Below, one piece after another: positions 8,526-17,407 of a DNA stretch of 52,274 bases. This DNA is from Ignavibacteriales bacterium UBA1304 (GTDB lineage: Bacteria > Bacteroidota > Ignavibacteria > Ignavibacteriales > Ignavibacteriaceae). The stretch's first letter is position 1. The number at the start of each line of letters is the position of its first letter. Both the position numbers and the translations under genes were made by a program. Where the stretch lies: the NCBI GenBank assembly GCA_002307295.1, contig DBTY01000013.1, positions 1 through 52,274 on the forward strand. Direction: 5' to 3'. Below the pieces are notes generated by a model. The model did not search any database. It saw only the letters and a program-made list of their open reading frames with translations, and was not told the origin of the DNA.

Positions 8526-8558
8526 TAATAAGCTCAATATTATTAAAATAAATTGAAA

Positions 8559-9815
8559 ATGAACACATTCAGAGCATTTAAAAGCCGTAATTATTCATTA
8601 TTTTTTACGGGACAGACGATTTCTCAAATTGGCACGTGGATGCAGGGCACTGGGGTAAGCTGGCTAGTTTATACAATGACGCATTCAACTTTTATGCTGG
8701 GGCTTGCGATTTTTGCAAACATGTTTCCGCGATTTTTGTTTTCGCTATTAGGGGGTATTGTTGCCGACAGGTGCAATCGTTACAAAATATTGCTGATTAC
8801 GCAAATTACTTCTATGATACAAGCCGTGTTGTTATCGGTATTGACGCTCTCCAATAATTATACAGTTTGGGAATTGCTAATGTTAAGCGCAGTACTTGGC
8901 TCAATTAACGCATTTGATTCCCCTGCGCGGCAGCCTTTAGTGCATGACATGATAAATGACGAAGCTGATTTGTCTAACGCCGTAGCTCTCAATTCTTCTA
9001 TGGTGAATTTTGCCAGGATAGTAGGGCCTGCCTTATCCGGTATTGTTTTGCAAAGATTTGGCGCCGGGATATGTTTTGTGTTAAATGCCTTTAGTTTTAT
9101 AGCCGTAATTGTTTCTCTATTATTAATGAGGCTGCCAGTCTACCATAATCAATCGCTAGTAAAAAAGAAAATATCGGCTGAACTTTCCGAAGGCTTAAGC
9201 TACCTGAAACATGCGCCCGAACTAAGCATAATTTTACTTGTTATTAGTTTAGTCAGCCTGTTAGTATTGCCTTATGAAACTCTTATGCCGGTATTTGCAA
9301 AAGTTATTTTTAACGGCAACGCTGCAACATTTGGCTACATTCGAAGTTTTATAGGGATGGGCGCAATTTGCGGCGCTTTCTTTTTGGCTTCAATAAAACC
9401 GGAAACTGATCTCAGGAAAGTATTGTCGGTAAATACAGTCATATTAGGCATTGGTCTTATGTCGTTTTCACATATTAGTTATTTCCCTTTAGCTATGGCG
9501 TTTGCCGTATTAATTGGATTCGGAGCCATGACTCAAACCACAATTTGCCTTACTATCTTGCAGGTTTATACGGACGTCAATATGAGAGGCCGCGTAATGA
9601 GTTATTTTATGATGGCTTTTACCGGGATGGCTCCGTTAGGCAGCCTGCTAATTGGTTTAATAAGTTCTCATATAGGCGCGCCAAACGCTGTGTTTTGCCA
9701 GGGCGTAATAGCTATTATTATTGCGCTAACATTTTCAAAATCGTTGAGACGAAATGAACTTAAGAAGAAAAATATTGAACTGCCTGAAGAAGTTGACAAC
9801 ATAGTTATAAAATAA
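8559..9815 (+). CDS. MFS efflux transporter, EntS-like
   Basis: The protein has about twelve membrane helices and the features of the EntS/MFS_3 (DHA3) group: the N-terminal FRNYSLFFTGQ-like segment (FKSRNYSLFFTGQTISQIGTWMQ), the helix 2-3 loop GGIVADRCNRYK, and the SPARQPLVHDM stretch after helix 4. It should be a proton-driven exporter of a small lipophilic compound or siderophore in the inner membrane. I chose the ATG at 8559 over the in-frame TTG at 8553; neither has a clear ribosome site. It is paired with the TetR gene upstream and shares its operator motif. Confidence 0.9.
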   Translation: MNTFRAFKSRNYSLFFTGQTISQIGTWMQGTGVSWLVYTMTHSTFMLGLAIFANMFPRFLFSLLGGIVADRCNRYKILLITQITSMIQAVLLSVLTLSNNYTVWELLMLSAVLGSINAFDSPARQPLVHDMINDEADLSNAVALNSSMVNFARIVGPALSGIVLQRFGAGICFVLNAFSFIAVIVSLLLMRLPVYHNQSLVKKKISAELSEGLSYLKHAPELSIILLVISLVSLLVLPYETLMPVFAKVIFNGNAATFGYIRSFIGMGAICGAFFLASIKPETDLRKVLSVNTVILGIGLMSFSHISYFPLAMAFAVLIGFGAMTQTTICLTILQVYTDVNMRGRVMSYFMMAFTGMAPLGSLLIGLISSHIGAPNAVFCQGVIAIIIALTFSKSLRRNELKKKNIELPEEVDNIVIK

Positions 9816-9856
9816 ATTTAACCAGCTAATTATAAAAATAATATAGAGAGGTAAAA

Positions 9857-10444
9857 ATGGAACTCAAAGAACAAAACACAGCTTTCTTAGTAATGGATAT
9901 GCAGGCAGTAATGCTGAGTATGTTTCCGGCTGCAGCGCCAGTTATCAAAAACGTCGCAAAAGCAATAGCGGTTGCGCGTAGTAAAAAAATTCCTGTTATA
10001 TACGTAACAATAGGCTTTAGACCGGGAGCGCCAGAAGCGAACACGAAAGCTAAATTGATGTCTTCTATGGGCGGCAGAGAAAGGTGGACAGCCGAATTTA
10101 CGGACGAATGGATGAAAATCCATCCGGATGTGGCTCCGCTTGCAGATGAAATTATCGTAGTCAAAAGACGCTTTAGCGCATTTACAGGAAGCGATCTGGA
10201 AGTAATTTTAAGAGCGCAAGACATCCAGCGCATGATACTTACAGGCGTTTCAACAAGCGGCGTTGTTCTTTCAACCTTGCGCGAAGCGGCTGATAAAGAT
10301 TACAGTTTAACAGTATTATCCGATTGCTGCGCCGATAGAGACGAAGAAGTGCACCGTGTGCTGGTTACAAAGATTTTCCCGCGTCATGCGGAAGTTATTA
10401 CTGTGGAAGAATGGGGTAAAATTGAAGAATGGAATAAAATATAA
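9857..10444 (+). CDS. Isochorismatase-fold hydrolase lacking the catalytic cysteine
   Basis: The 195-residue protein has the Rossmann-like isochorismatase fold. AFLVMDMQ holds the first catalytic Asp and VVKRRFSAFTGSDLE the catalytic Lys. The segment LTGVSTSGVVLSTLREAADKDY holds the conserved loop, then SDCCADRDEEVH. In cysteine hydrolases of this superfamily the loop reads GxxTxxCV. Here Gly replaces Cys, as in isochorismatase proper, so amidase chemistry through a thiol is unlikely. It has a good ribosome site (GAGAGG) and starts 41 bases after the MFS gene, so the two could be co-transcribed. Confidence 0.87.
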   Translation: MELKEQNTAFLVMDMQAVMLSMFPAAAPVIKNVAKAIAVARSKKIPVIYVTIGFRPGAPEANTKAKLMSSMGGRERWTAEFTDEWMKIHPDVAPLADEIIVVKRRFSAFTGSDLEVILRAQDIQRMILTGVSTSGVVLSTLREAADKDYSLTVLSDCCADRDEEVHRVLVTKIFPRHAEVITVEEWGKIEEWNKI

Positions 10445-10629
10445 AATTATCTTAACGAATGAAGAAAGCAGTCAGCGCCTGAAGCTGTCTGCTTTCAGAA
10501 ATTGTTAACCGCAAAACTTTGGTTGTTCCCCTCTTAATTTTTTTTTGCTTTTGTTTTTATGGATATAGCAAAAAAAGTTTATTTTTAACTACAATATTCA
10601 TAACTTTAGGATTCATTTTTAGGAAAATT

Positions 10630-11517
10630 ATGTATAATTCAATTGTATTAGTTAAACAAGTCCCGGATACGGCAAATATTTCCGGAAAAGTGATGAAAGA
10701 GGATGGCACAGTCAACAGAGCGAAACTTCCTGCCATTTTTAATCACGAAGATAAAAGCGCTCTTGAATTAGCTCTTCAAATAAAAGATAAATTTGGCGGT
10801 AAAGTTACTGCCGTTACAATGGGCCCTGCCAGGGCTTCGGACATATTACGCGAATGCTTGTATATGGGAGCAGATGAAGTCCTTTTAATAAGCGACAGAA
10901 AATTTGCCGGCGCGGATACGCTTGCAACTTCTTATGTATTAAGCGAAGCGATTAAAAAAGTTGGCGATTTCGATTTTATTTTTGCCGGAAGGCAGGCTAT
11001 CGACGGCGATACTGCGCAGGTAGGTCCTCAAACGGCGGAAAAAATTAACCTTCCTCAAATTACTTATGCCGAAGAAATAATTGAACTTTCAGGCAAAACA
11101 GTTAAAATAAAACGAAAAATTGACGGCGGACACGAAATCCTTTCGGCTAAGCTGCCTGTTCTTGTAACTGTAATTAAAACTGCGGCTGAACCAAGACCTT
11201 TTAGCGCTAAGCGGGTAATGGCTTATAAAAATGCAAAGTCGCTTACAGACCTTGAATCTATGGCTGAAGGCAATTCGCTTTTATATGTGGACGCTTTGGT
11301 TCATGAATATACTTCTAACTCGTTATTCATTCCTACCATGACTATGGACGACCTTAAATTAGACCCGGCCAGATGCGGAGTTAACGGTTCTCCTACAAAA
11401 GTATTTAAAGTTGAGTCGGTTGTTTTAGCCGGAGGCAATCATGTTACGGTTGAAGCTACAAAAGAGGGAATTGGCGGGTTGATTGATAAACTGATGGAAG
11501 ATCACATTTTAGGATAA
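10630..11517 (+). CDS. etfB: Electron transfer flavoprotein, beta subunit
   Basis: The 295-residue product starts MYNSIVLVKQVPDT, the conserved N-terminus of EtfB. It continues with KDKFGGKVTAVTMGPARASDILRECLYMGADEVLLISDRKFAGADTLATSYVL and FAGRQAIDGDTAQVGPQTAEKI, the AMP/FAD-cradle motifs. It is longer than the common 250-residue form because of a C-terminal extension after VLVTVIKTAAEPR. An ATG at 10630 with AGGA upstream is the right start: the reading frame is open further upstream, but that extension is hydrophobic and unlike the family. EtfAB carries electrons from acyl-CoA dehydrogenases to the quinone pool. This is the first gene of a six-gene operon. Confidence 0.93.
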   Translation: MYNSIVLVKQVPDTANISGKVMKEDGTVNRAKLPAIFNHEDKSALELALQIKDKFGGKVTAVTMGPARASDILRECLYMGADEVLLISDRKFAGADTLATSYVLSEAIKKVGDFDFIFAGRQAIDGDTAQVGPQTAEKINLPQITYAEEIIELSGKTVKIKRKIDGGHEILSAKLPVLVTVIKTAAEPRPFSAKRVMAYKNAKSLTDLESMAEGNSLLYVDALVHEYTSNSLFIPTMTMDDLKLDPARCGVNGSPTKVFKVESVVLAGGNHVTVEATKEGIGGLIDKLMEDHILG

Positions 11518-11526
11518 GGAATTTTT

Positions 11527-12546
11527 ATGAAGATTTACTCAAATGAAGTTTTTGTTTTTATTGAACAAAGAGGCGGCAAACCGGCCGATGTTAGTTTTGA
11601 ATTATTATGTAAGGGACGTAAATTAGCCGACAGTATGAACGGCAAAGTAAAAGCTATTGTTATTGGCAGTAATGTTGAAGACATTGCAAAAGAAACTTTT
11701 AAATACGGCGCAAACGAAGCTATTGTTATAGATCATCCTGCATTGAAGGATTATTTGACAATGCCTTATACTAGCATTATGAACAAGCTGGTAGGCGAAC
11801 AAAGCCCCCGTATTGTTTTATTCGGCGCTACTATTATTGGCAGAGACCTTGCTCCTCGCGTGGCTTCTAACACTAAAAGCGGTCTTACCGCCGATTGTAC
11901 CGATTTACAGATTTCGGACGTTACGTATCTTAAAGAAAATTTCAAAAACATACTTTTACAAATCAGACCAGCTTTTGGCGGCAACATAATAGCTACTATT
12001 ATTACTCCTGAAAATCCTGTTCAGATGGCTACTGTGCGCGAAGGCGTAATGGAAAAGATTGCTGTAAAGAATCCTGCGGAAGTTAAGATTACTAAAGTTG
12101 AATACGTTCCGAGCGAAATAGATAAATTAGTCGAAATAGTTGAACAATATAGAGAAGAAAGCAAAGTTAATCTTAAAGCGGCTCCAATAATTGTTTCTGG
12201 CGGCTACGGATTAGGGAATAAAGAAAATTTTAAACTTATATACGATCTTGCTCATATTCTTGGCGGCGAAGTTGCAGGCAGTAGAGCCGCAGTCGATGCC
12301 GGTTTTATTCCTTCGGAAAGACAGGTGGGTCAGACAGGCGTTACCGTAAGACCAAAGCTTTACATCGCAGTCGGCATCTCCGGCGCAATTCAACACCGCG
12401 CAGGAATGCAGGAAGCCAATAAAATTATTGCTATTAATACTGATCCGGGAGCTCCTATTTTTGGCATCAGTCATTATGGTATTGTAGGGGACGCTACTCA
12501 GGTGATCCCTATGTTTATTGAAACGTATAAAAACAAATTGAAATAG
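11527..12546 (+). CDS. etfA: Electron transfer flavoprotein, alpha subunit
   Basis: The 339-residue protein pairs with EtfB, starting nine bases after it. The N-terminal half has the EtfA alpha/beta domain (VLFGATIIGRDLAPRVASNTKSGLTADCTDL). The C-terminal half is the FAD-binding domain: GGYGLG, VAGSRAAVDAGFIPSERQVGQTG, PKLYIAVGISGAIQHRAGM, and INTDPGAPIFGISHYGIVGD. All the flavin contacts expected for the family appear present. It accepts electrons from the acyl-CoA dehydrogenase encoded next. The spacing of 9-11 bases on both sides shows tight co-transcription. Confidence 0.94.
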   Translation: MKIYSNEVFVFIEQRGGKPADVSFELLCKGRKLADSMNGKVKAIVIGSNVEDIAKETFKYGANEAIVIDHPALKDYLTMPYTSIMNKLVGEQSPRIVLFGATIIGRDLAPRVASNTKSGLTADCTDLQISDVTYLKENFKNILLQIRPAFGGNIIATIITPENPVQMATVREGVMEKIAVKNPAEVKITKVEYVPSEIDKLVEIVEQYREESKVNLKAAPIIVSGGYGLGNKENFKLIYDLAHILGGEVAGSRAAVDAGFIPSERQVGQTGVTVRPKLYIAVGISGAIQHRAGMQEANKIIAINTDPGAPIFGISHYGIVGDATQVIPMFIETYKNKLK

Positions 12547-12557
12547 GAAGAATAATA

Positions 12558-14279
12558 ATGTCCAATTTTTTCTTAGAAAATAGCGATTTACAATTTCAGT
12601 TTAATAACCTTAATATTAAAGATATTGTAGACCTTACTGAAAATAATTATCAGCAGAAAAAAGATTTTAACTATGCGCCCAAAGACTATGAAGACGCTAT
12701 AGAAAACTATAGAAAAGTCTTAGAAGTAGTCGGCGATTTAGCTGCAAACGATATCGCTCCCCGCGCGGCTGAAGTAGACAACGTCGGCGCAGTGTTTGAA
12801 AATGGGAAAGTTCATTATGCAAATGGAACTTTAGAAAATCTTAAACAGCTTTCTCAGGCCGATATGATGGGTATGATTCTTCCGCATAAATATGGCGGAT
12901 TGAATTTCCCTTTTACTGTTTACATGATGGCTACCGAAGTAGTATCGCGCGCAGACGCGTCTCTTATGAATATCTTTGGTCTTCAGGATATTGGAGACAC
13001 AATCAGAAAATTTGGGACCGATAAACAGCGCGACGAATTTCTTCCGCATTTCGCAACCGGCGAATATACTGGCGCAATGGCTCTTACAGAGCCTGACGCA
13101 GGTTCCGATTTGCAAGCCGTAAAATTAAGCGCATATCAGGATGAAAAAGGAAACTGGTTCTTACGAGGAGTAAAAAGATTTATTACTAACGGAAACGGCG
13201 ACGTTTTGTTAGTGTTAGCCCGTTCAGAACAGGGAACTAAAGACGCGCGCGGTTTGAGTATGTTTGTCTGCTATGGCGATAAAACAGTAGTAGTTAGACG
13301 CATAGAACACAAGCTTGGCATCCACGGTTCGCCTACATGCGAACTTCAGTTTAACGATACTCCGGCTCAGTTAGTCGGCGTTAGAAAATTCGGTCTTATT
13401 AAGTATGTGCTTGATCTTATGTACCGCGCTAGAATGGGCGTTTCAGCTCAGTCTCTTGGCATTTCTCAGGCCGCTTATGAAGAAGCTCTTAAATATGCAA
13501 AAGAAAGAGAACAGTTTGGCAAATCAATTTACAGTCTGCCTGTAATTACAAATATGCTGTTAGACATGAAAGTGTCTATCGAAAGCAATCGTTCGCTTTT
13601 CTACAGCGCTGCAAAATATGTTGATAAAAAAGAAAAGCTTGAAGAGCATATTGAAAAATTGAAAGCTCAGGGCAAACCATTTTCGGAAGAAACTGCCAAA
13701 TTAAAACATATTATAAAAGTAGCAAACTTCCTTACCCCAATTACAAAATATGTTCTTTCGGAATCAGCAAATAAAATTACTTACGACGCTTTGCAGATAC
13801 ATGGCGGAACCGGGTATATGAAAGAATTTAAAGTCGAGCGCCTTGCAAGAGACGCCCGTATTACTAATATTTACGAAGGCACTTCGCAGCTTCAGGTTGT
13901 TGGAGCCAGCGGCGGCGTTATTAACGACGTTCTTGGCGACTTCTTTGACGAAAAAGAACTGAAGGAGTATAAAGGCGGATTAAGCCGTTTGGCTAATTAC
14001 CTTAAAGAAATCAGAGGCATATTTAAGGACTCGTTAAAATATGTGCTTGATAAAAAGGAAAACTCGTTCCAGGATGCGGCTTCAAAAGATTTAGTGGAAT
14101 TGTATAGTTATATTTATATTGGGTATCTGATTTTAGACGAAGCGGAAATTGAACCCCGCAAAGTATTTATAGCTAACAGATACATCATTAATTCTATGGC
14201 AAATGCAAGAAAGAATGCAGAATCAATTAAGAATGAATTATTCTCTGATATTTTACACGCAGATAAAATTTTAGTATAA
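12558..14279 (+). CDS. Acyl-CoA dehydrogenase, long form
   Basis: The 573-residue flavoenzyme carries the acyl-CoA dehydrogenase signatures in order: ALTEPDAGSDLQAVKL, RFITNGNGDVLLVLARSE, GVSAQSLGISQAAYEEALKYAKEREQFGKSI, ALQIHGGTGYMKEFKVERLARDARI, and the catalytic-Glu segment TNIYEGTSQLQV. It is longer than the usual 380-residue enzyme because of an N-terminal region of about 50 residues and a C-terminal helical domain of about 130, as in the FadE-like long forms of Bacteroidota. It would oxidise an acyl-CoA to the enoyl-CoA, passing electrons to the adjacent EtfAB. Chain length cannot be judged. The carboxyltransferase downstream points to a short, branched or dicarboxylic substrate. Confidence 0.93.
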   Translation: MSNFFLENSDLQFQFNNLNIKDIVDLTENNYQQKKDFNYAPKDYEDAIENYRKVLEVVGDLAANDIAPRAAEVDNVGAVFENGKVHYANGTLENLKQLSQADMMGMILPHKYGGLNFPFTVYMMATEVVSRADASLMNIFGLQDIGDTIRKFGTDKQRDEFLPHFATGEYTGAMALTEPDAGSDLQAVKLSAYQDEKGNWFLRGVKRFITNGNGDVLLVLARSEQGTKDARGLSMFVCYGDKTVVVRRIEHKLGIHGSPTCELQFNDTPAQLVGVRKFGLIKYVLDLMYRARMGVSAQSLGISQAAYEEALKYAKEREQFGKSIYSLPVITNMLLDMKVSIESNRSLFYSAAKYVDKKEKLEEHIEKLKAQGKPFSEETAKLKHIIKVANFLTPITKYVLSESANKITYDALQIHGGTGYMKEFKVERLARDARITNIYEGTSQLQVVGASGGVINDVLGDFFDEKELKEYKGGLSRLANYLKEIRGIFKDSLKYVLDKKENSFQDAASKDLVELYSYIYIGYLILDEAEIEPRKVFIANRYIINSMANARKNAESIKNELFSDILHADKILV

Positions 14280-14310
14280 AACATATTTATAAACTAATTA
14301 TTATAAAACT

Positions 14311-14523
14311 ATGGAAAACCAAAAATATTTTTATTACCGCCTTTTTGACGATAAAGAGGAGAAAAACTATTTTAAGTGTAACCTGGATCTTGCAGAAATT
14401 ACTAAACGCGTAAAAGAGTATGAAAAAGATCATGAGGAATATCTTAACGCTGATTTTGTTAACTTTATTAAGGAGCAGGGAGCCGAAGCTGAATTAATAG
14501 AGTTGCGCAATATTTATTATTAA
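14311..14523 (+). CDS. Unknown 70-residue protein in the acyl-CoA operon
   Basis: This small acidic, soluble protein (FYYRLFDDKEEKNYFKCNLD, ending AELIELRNIYY) has no motif I recognise and one cysteine. It sits between the acyl-CoA dehydrogenase (31 bases) and the carboxyltransferase (16 bases), in the same direction, and so is surely co-transcribed. In sodium-pumping decarboxylases a small subunit sits near the carboxyltransferase, but those are membrane-anchored and this is not. A role in assembly or regulation of the neighbouring enzymes is possible but unproven. Confidence 0.8.
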   Translation: MENQKYFYYRLFDDKEEKNYFKCNLDLAEITKRVKEYEKDHEEYLNADFVNFIKEQGAEAELIELRNIYY

Positions 14524-14539
14524 TTAAAACAAAGGTATT

Positions 14540-16084
14540 ATGTCTTTAAAAAATAAAATTTTAGAATTTTTTAACAAAAAAGCTAAAGTTACTACGCTCG
14601 GCGGTCAAAAAGCAATTGATAAACAATATGCAATGGGTAAAATGACTGCCCGGGACAGGATAAAAGAATTATTAGATCCTGATTCTTTTCATGAATACGA
14701 TCTGTTTGTTGTGCATCACAGCAAAGATTTTGACATGGAAAAGAAAGAACTGCACGCCGACGGCGTAATTACCGGAACCGGCACAATAGCAGGCAAACCT
14801 GTTTGTATTTTCGCTCAGGATTTTACAGTTGCAGGCGGTTCGTTAGGCCTTATGCACGCAAGAAAAATTACAAAAGTAATGGATCACGCAATTAAATTTG
14901 GTATTCCTCTAATTGGCATTAACGATTCAGGCGGAGCCCGTATTCAGGAAGGCGTAAATTCGCTTGCCGGTTATGGCGAAATTTTTTATCGCAATACAAT
15001 CGCTTCTGGCGTTATACCTCAGATTTCGGTTATCCTTGGCCCTTGCGCAGGCGGCGCAGTATACTCGCCTGCATTGACCGATTTTGTTTTTGTGGTAGAT
15101 AAAATTTCCAAAATGTTTATTACAGGTCCTGAAGTTATTAAAACTGTTTTAGGCGAAGAAATATCCATGGAAGACCTTGGCGGAGCCCGCGTTCAAACGG
15201 AAATTACAGGCAACGCTCATTTCTTTGCGCATACTGAATTGGAATGTTTCGATCAGATCAGAAATCTGATGTCTTATATTCCTAGCAATAATAATGTTAA
15301 GGCCGATCATACTGCGGTAAAACAGCCAAAATCTGTAGTCGCAATAGATAAAATTATTCCTGCCGAACCTTCAAAGCCTTATGATATGCGACATATCATT
15401 AAAGCTATTTTTGACGATTCAAATTTCTTTGAAATTCAGGAAAACTGGGCTGCAAATATTGTTATTGGTTTTGCAAGATTAAACGGCGAAACCGTCGGTA
15501 TTGTAGGCAACCAGCCTTTAGTTTTGGCTGGAGTGCTTGACGTTGATTCATCTGATAAAGCTGCTCGTTTTATCCGTTACTGCGACGCTTACAGCATCCC
15601 TCTTGTCACTCTTGTCGATTTACCTGGTTACCTGCCTGGCATCGATCAGGAACACGCGGGAGTTATACGCCACGGAGCAAAAATACTATATTCATACAGC
15701 GAAGCAACTGTGCCAAAAGTTACTGTTATTTTGCGCAAAGCTTACGGCGGCGGATATATTGCAATGTGCTCAAGGCATTTGGGCGCGGACTTTGTGTTTG
15801 CCTGGCCTACGGCTGAAATTGCTGTTATGGGTCCTGAAGGCGCAGCTAATATTATTTTCAGATCGGAAATCGCTAATTCGCCTAATCCGGAGCTGACCAG
15901 AAAACTTAAAGTTCAGGAATACAGCGAAAAATTTGCGAACCCTTATGTAGCCGCTGCAAACGGGCATATAGACGCAGTTATAAATCCGGGCGAAACAAGA
16001 GATTATCTTATCCACGTGCTTAAGAATTCTCAAAATAAAACAGAATTAAGACCAACTAAAAAACATGGAATTCCTCCATTTTAA
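14540..16084 (+). CDS. Acyl-CoA carboxyltransferase subunit (PccB/MmdA type)
   Basis: The 514-residue protein has both halves of the crotonase-fold carboxyltransferase. The N-half has AQDFTVAGGSLGLMHARKI, LIGINDSGGARIQEGVNSLAGYGEIFYRN and GPCAGGAVYSPALTDFVFVV. The C-half has LVDLPGYLPGIDQEHAGVIRHGAKILYSYSEATVPKVTVILRKAYGGGYIAM and PTAEIAVMGPEGAANIIF. Family members carboxylate propionyl- or other acyl-CoAs, or work backwards in methylmalonyl- or glutaconyl-CoA decarboxylases. The next gene encodes the biotin carrier. No biotin carboxylase or membrane decarboxylase subunit is in the window, so direction and substrate remain open. Confidence 0.93.
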   Translation: MSLKNKILEFFNKKAKVTTLGGQKAIDKQYAMGKMTARDRIKELLDPDSFHEYDLFVVHHSKDFDMEKKELHADGVITGTGTIAGKPVCIFAQDFTVAGGSLGLMHARKITKVMDHAIKFGIPLIGINDSGGARIQEGVNSLAGYGEIFYRNTIASGVIPQISVILGPCAGGAVYSPALTDFVFVVDKISKMFITGPEVIKTVLGEEISMEDLGGARVQTEITGNAHFFAHTELECFDQIRNLMSYIPSNNNVKADHTAVKQPKSVVAIDKIIPAEPSKPYDMRHIIKAIFDDSNFFEIQENWAANIVIGFARLNGETVGIVGNQPLVLAGVLDVDSSDKAARFIRYCDAYSIPLVTLVDLPGYLPGIDQEHAGVIRHGAKILYSYSEATVPKVTVILRKAYGGGYIAMCSRHLGADFVFAWPTAEIAVMGPEGAANIIFRSEIANSPNPELTRKLKVQEYSEKFANPYVAAANGHIDAVINPGETRDYLIHVLKNSQNKTELRPTKKHGIPPF

Positions 16085-16089
16085 CAATT

Positions 16090-16407
16090 ATGATTGAAAA
16101 TAAAAATCTTTCGTCTATCATTATAGACGATACAGTATATGAAGCGCAGCTGACAAAAAAATATCTTGAAAGAAAGAAATATGTTCCGCTTGACCCTAAT
16201 AAAATATACGACGCAATTCCAGGCGTAGTGCACGAAATTGTAGCGCGCCCCGGGCAGAGTATAAAAAAAGGGGAACGGCTTGTTGTGCTTGAGGCCATGA
16301 AAATGATGAACAACATTATTTCTCCCAGAAATGGCAAAGTAAAAGAAATCTTTGTTAAAGAGGGGGATATGGTCACAAAAGGAACTGCTCTTCTTGAAAT
16401 TGAGTGA
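16090..16407 (+). CDS. Biotin carboxyl carrier protein
   Basis: The 105-residue protein ends in a biotinyl domain. IPGVVHEIVARPGQSIKKGERLVVLEAMKMMNNI places the biotin-accepting Lys at residue 71, and the domain finishes with VKEGDMVTKGTALLEIE. The first 35 residues are a charged lead-in. It carries carboxybiotin to or from the carboxyltransferase encoded five bases upstream. It is the last gene of the etf-acd operon and is followed by a strong terminator. Confidence 0.93.
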   Translation: MIENKNLSSIIIDDTVYEAQLTKKYLERKKYVPLDPNKIYDAIPGVVHEIVARPGQSIKKGERLVVLEAMKMMNNIISPRNGKVKEIFVKEGDMVTKGTALLEIE

Positions 16408-16432
16408 TAAAGAATAATTTCTAATTAAAAAA

Positions 16433-16464
16433 AAAGCTCCCGGTAATAATCGGGAGCTTTTTTT
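16433..16464 (+). terminator. Intrinsic terminator of the etf/acyl-CoA operon
   Basis: AAAGCTCCCG and CGGGAGCTTT form a perfect ten-base stem around the loop GTAATAAT, followed by a T run. The run of As before it makes the hairpin usable on both strands. Confidence 0.9.
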
Positions 16465-16504
16465 ATGTCAAAATATTCTTAAAACTGTTAATAATTCAAA
16501 AGAC

Positions 16505-16650
16505 AGTCATAGTGAGCAAAGTCGAACTATGATGTTATTTTAGTTGTCTATGAGTTTCGAGCCCATTAAAGCGTCAATCAAGGCGTGGTAACTGAATTTA
16601 TTACCTAAGCGCGCAACGTCATCTTTCGTCTTCGCTCAAGATGACAGACG
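16505..16650. repeat. Dispersed repeat remnants between operon and bshB1
   Basis: CATAGTGAGCAAAGTCGAACTATG (16509-16532) has inverted ends CATAGT/ACTATG. A second unit near 16619-16649 has GTCATCTT and AAGATGAC arms around CGTCTTCGCTC. Both look like decayed copies of common dispersed palindromic repeats. I see no gene here. Confidence 0.45.
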
Positions 16651-16669
16651 CTGAGCCTGTAGAAGCGAG

Positions 16670-17407
16670 CTATTCTTTAGCGGCGCTAAGACCACTAAGC
16701 GTATGAACCAAATCCAGCTCTACTCCTTCTTCAGTAAAGAAAGGCTCGCCGTATTTTTTACCTATCTTAAATCCATAAAATACATTGCGCGATTCTAAGT
16801 AAGTTAAATACTCTGGAGCGCTAATAAACGTTTCCGGCTCTTTGCTTTTAGGATCGTAAAACTGCGACGAATAGGCTTTTATAGCTTTCATTTTAGCCTC
16901 GTAAGAGTCGGTTATATCCACTATGAACGAAGGCTCAAAGGAATAAGTCTGCATAAAATAAAACAGCTTTTTAGGTCTGAAAGCATCCTGGATTTTTTCA
17001 TGGTCAAAAGTTTTTAATTTTTGAACTCCTGAAAAAAACATAGCCTGCTTTACAATAAGCCCGGTATTCACGTGGTCGGGATGCCTGTCGTTAAAATAAG
17101 GGGCAAAAATTATTTTGGGTTTATACTTTCTGATACACATTACAATCTTGGTCATATTTTCCTGATTGTTCAGGATATTTCCGTCTGGAATGTGGAGATT
17201 ATCGCGCACTGCTACTTTGAGAATTATTGCGGCCTGAAAGGCTTCCTTCTGGCGGGTTTCAGCCGTGCCTCTGGTGCCTAATTCGCCTTTACTAAGGTCT
17301 ACTATTCCGACCTTTAAATTCTCTTTTGCAAGTTTGAAGATTGTTCCCCCCATGGAAAGTTCAGCATCATCGGGATGCGCTGCAAAAACTAAAACATCAA
17401 GATTCAT
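16670..17407 (-). CDS. bshB1: Bacillithiol biosynthesis deacetylase BshB1
   Basis: The protein belongs to the LmbE/PIG-L zinc deacetylase fold. LVFAAHPDDAELSMGGT supplies the metal-binding His-Pro-Asp-Asp, and FAPYFNDRHPDHVNTG the second motif. VDLSKGELGTRGTAETRQKEAFQAA is characteristic of the BshB1 branch. It removes acetyl from GlcNAc-malate to make GlcN-malate, a step in making the thiol bacillithiol. The start is placed at the Met before NLDVLVFAAHPDD (17407), giving about 245 residues. The in-frame upstream extension to 17464 is hydrophobic and atypical. The gene is convergent with the etf operon. Confidence 0.9.
   Translation of the reverse strand: MNLDVLVFAAHPDDAELSMGGTIFKLAKENLKVGIVDLSKGELGTRGTAETRQKEAFQAAIILKVAVRDNLHIPDGNILNNQENMTKIVMCIRKYKPKIIFAPYFNDRHPDHVNTGLIVKQAMFFSGVQKLKTFDHEKIQDAFRPKKLFYFMQTYSFEPSFIVDITDSYEAKMKAIKAYSSQFYDPKSKEPETFISAPEYLTYLESRNVFYGFKIGKKYGEPFFTEEGVELDLVHTLSGLSAAKE

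Noticed and set aside
10519..10629. Hydrophobic N-terminal extension of EtfB
   Set aside because: EtfB is a soluble protein that starts at MYNSIVLVKQ. The extension has no ribosome site and no counterpart in the family.
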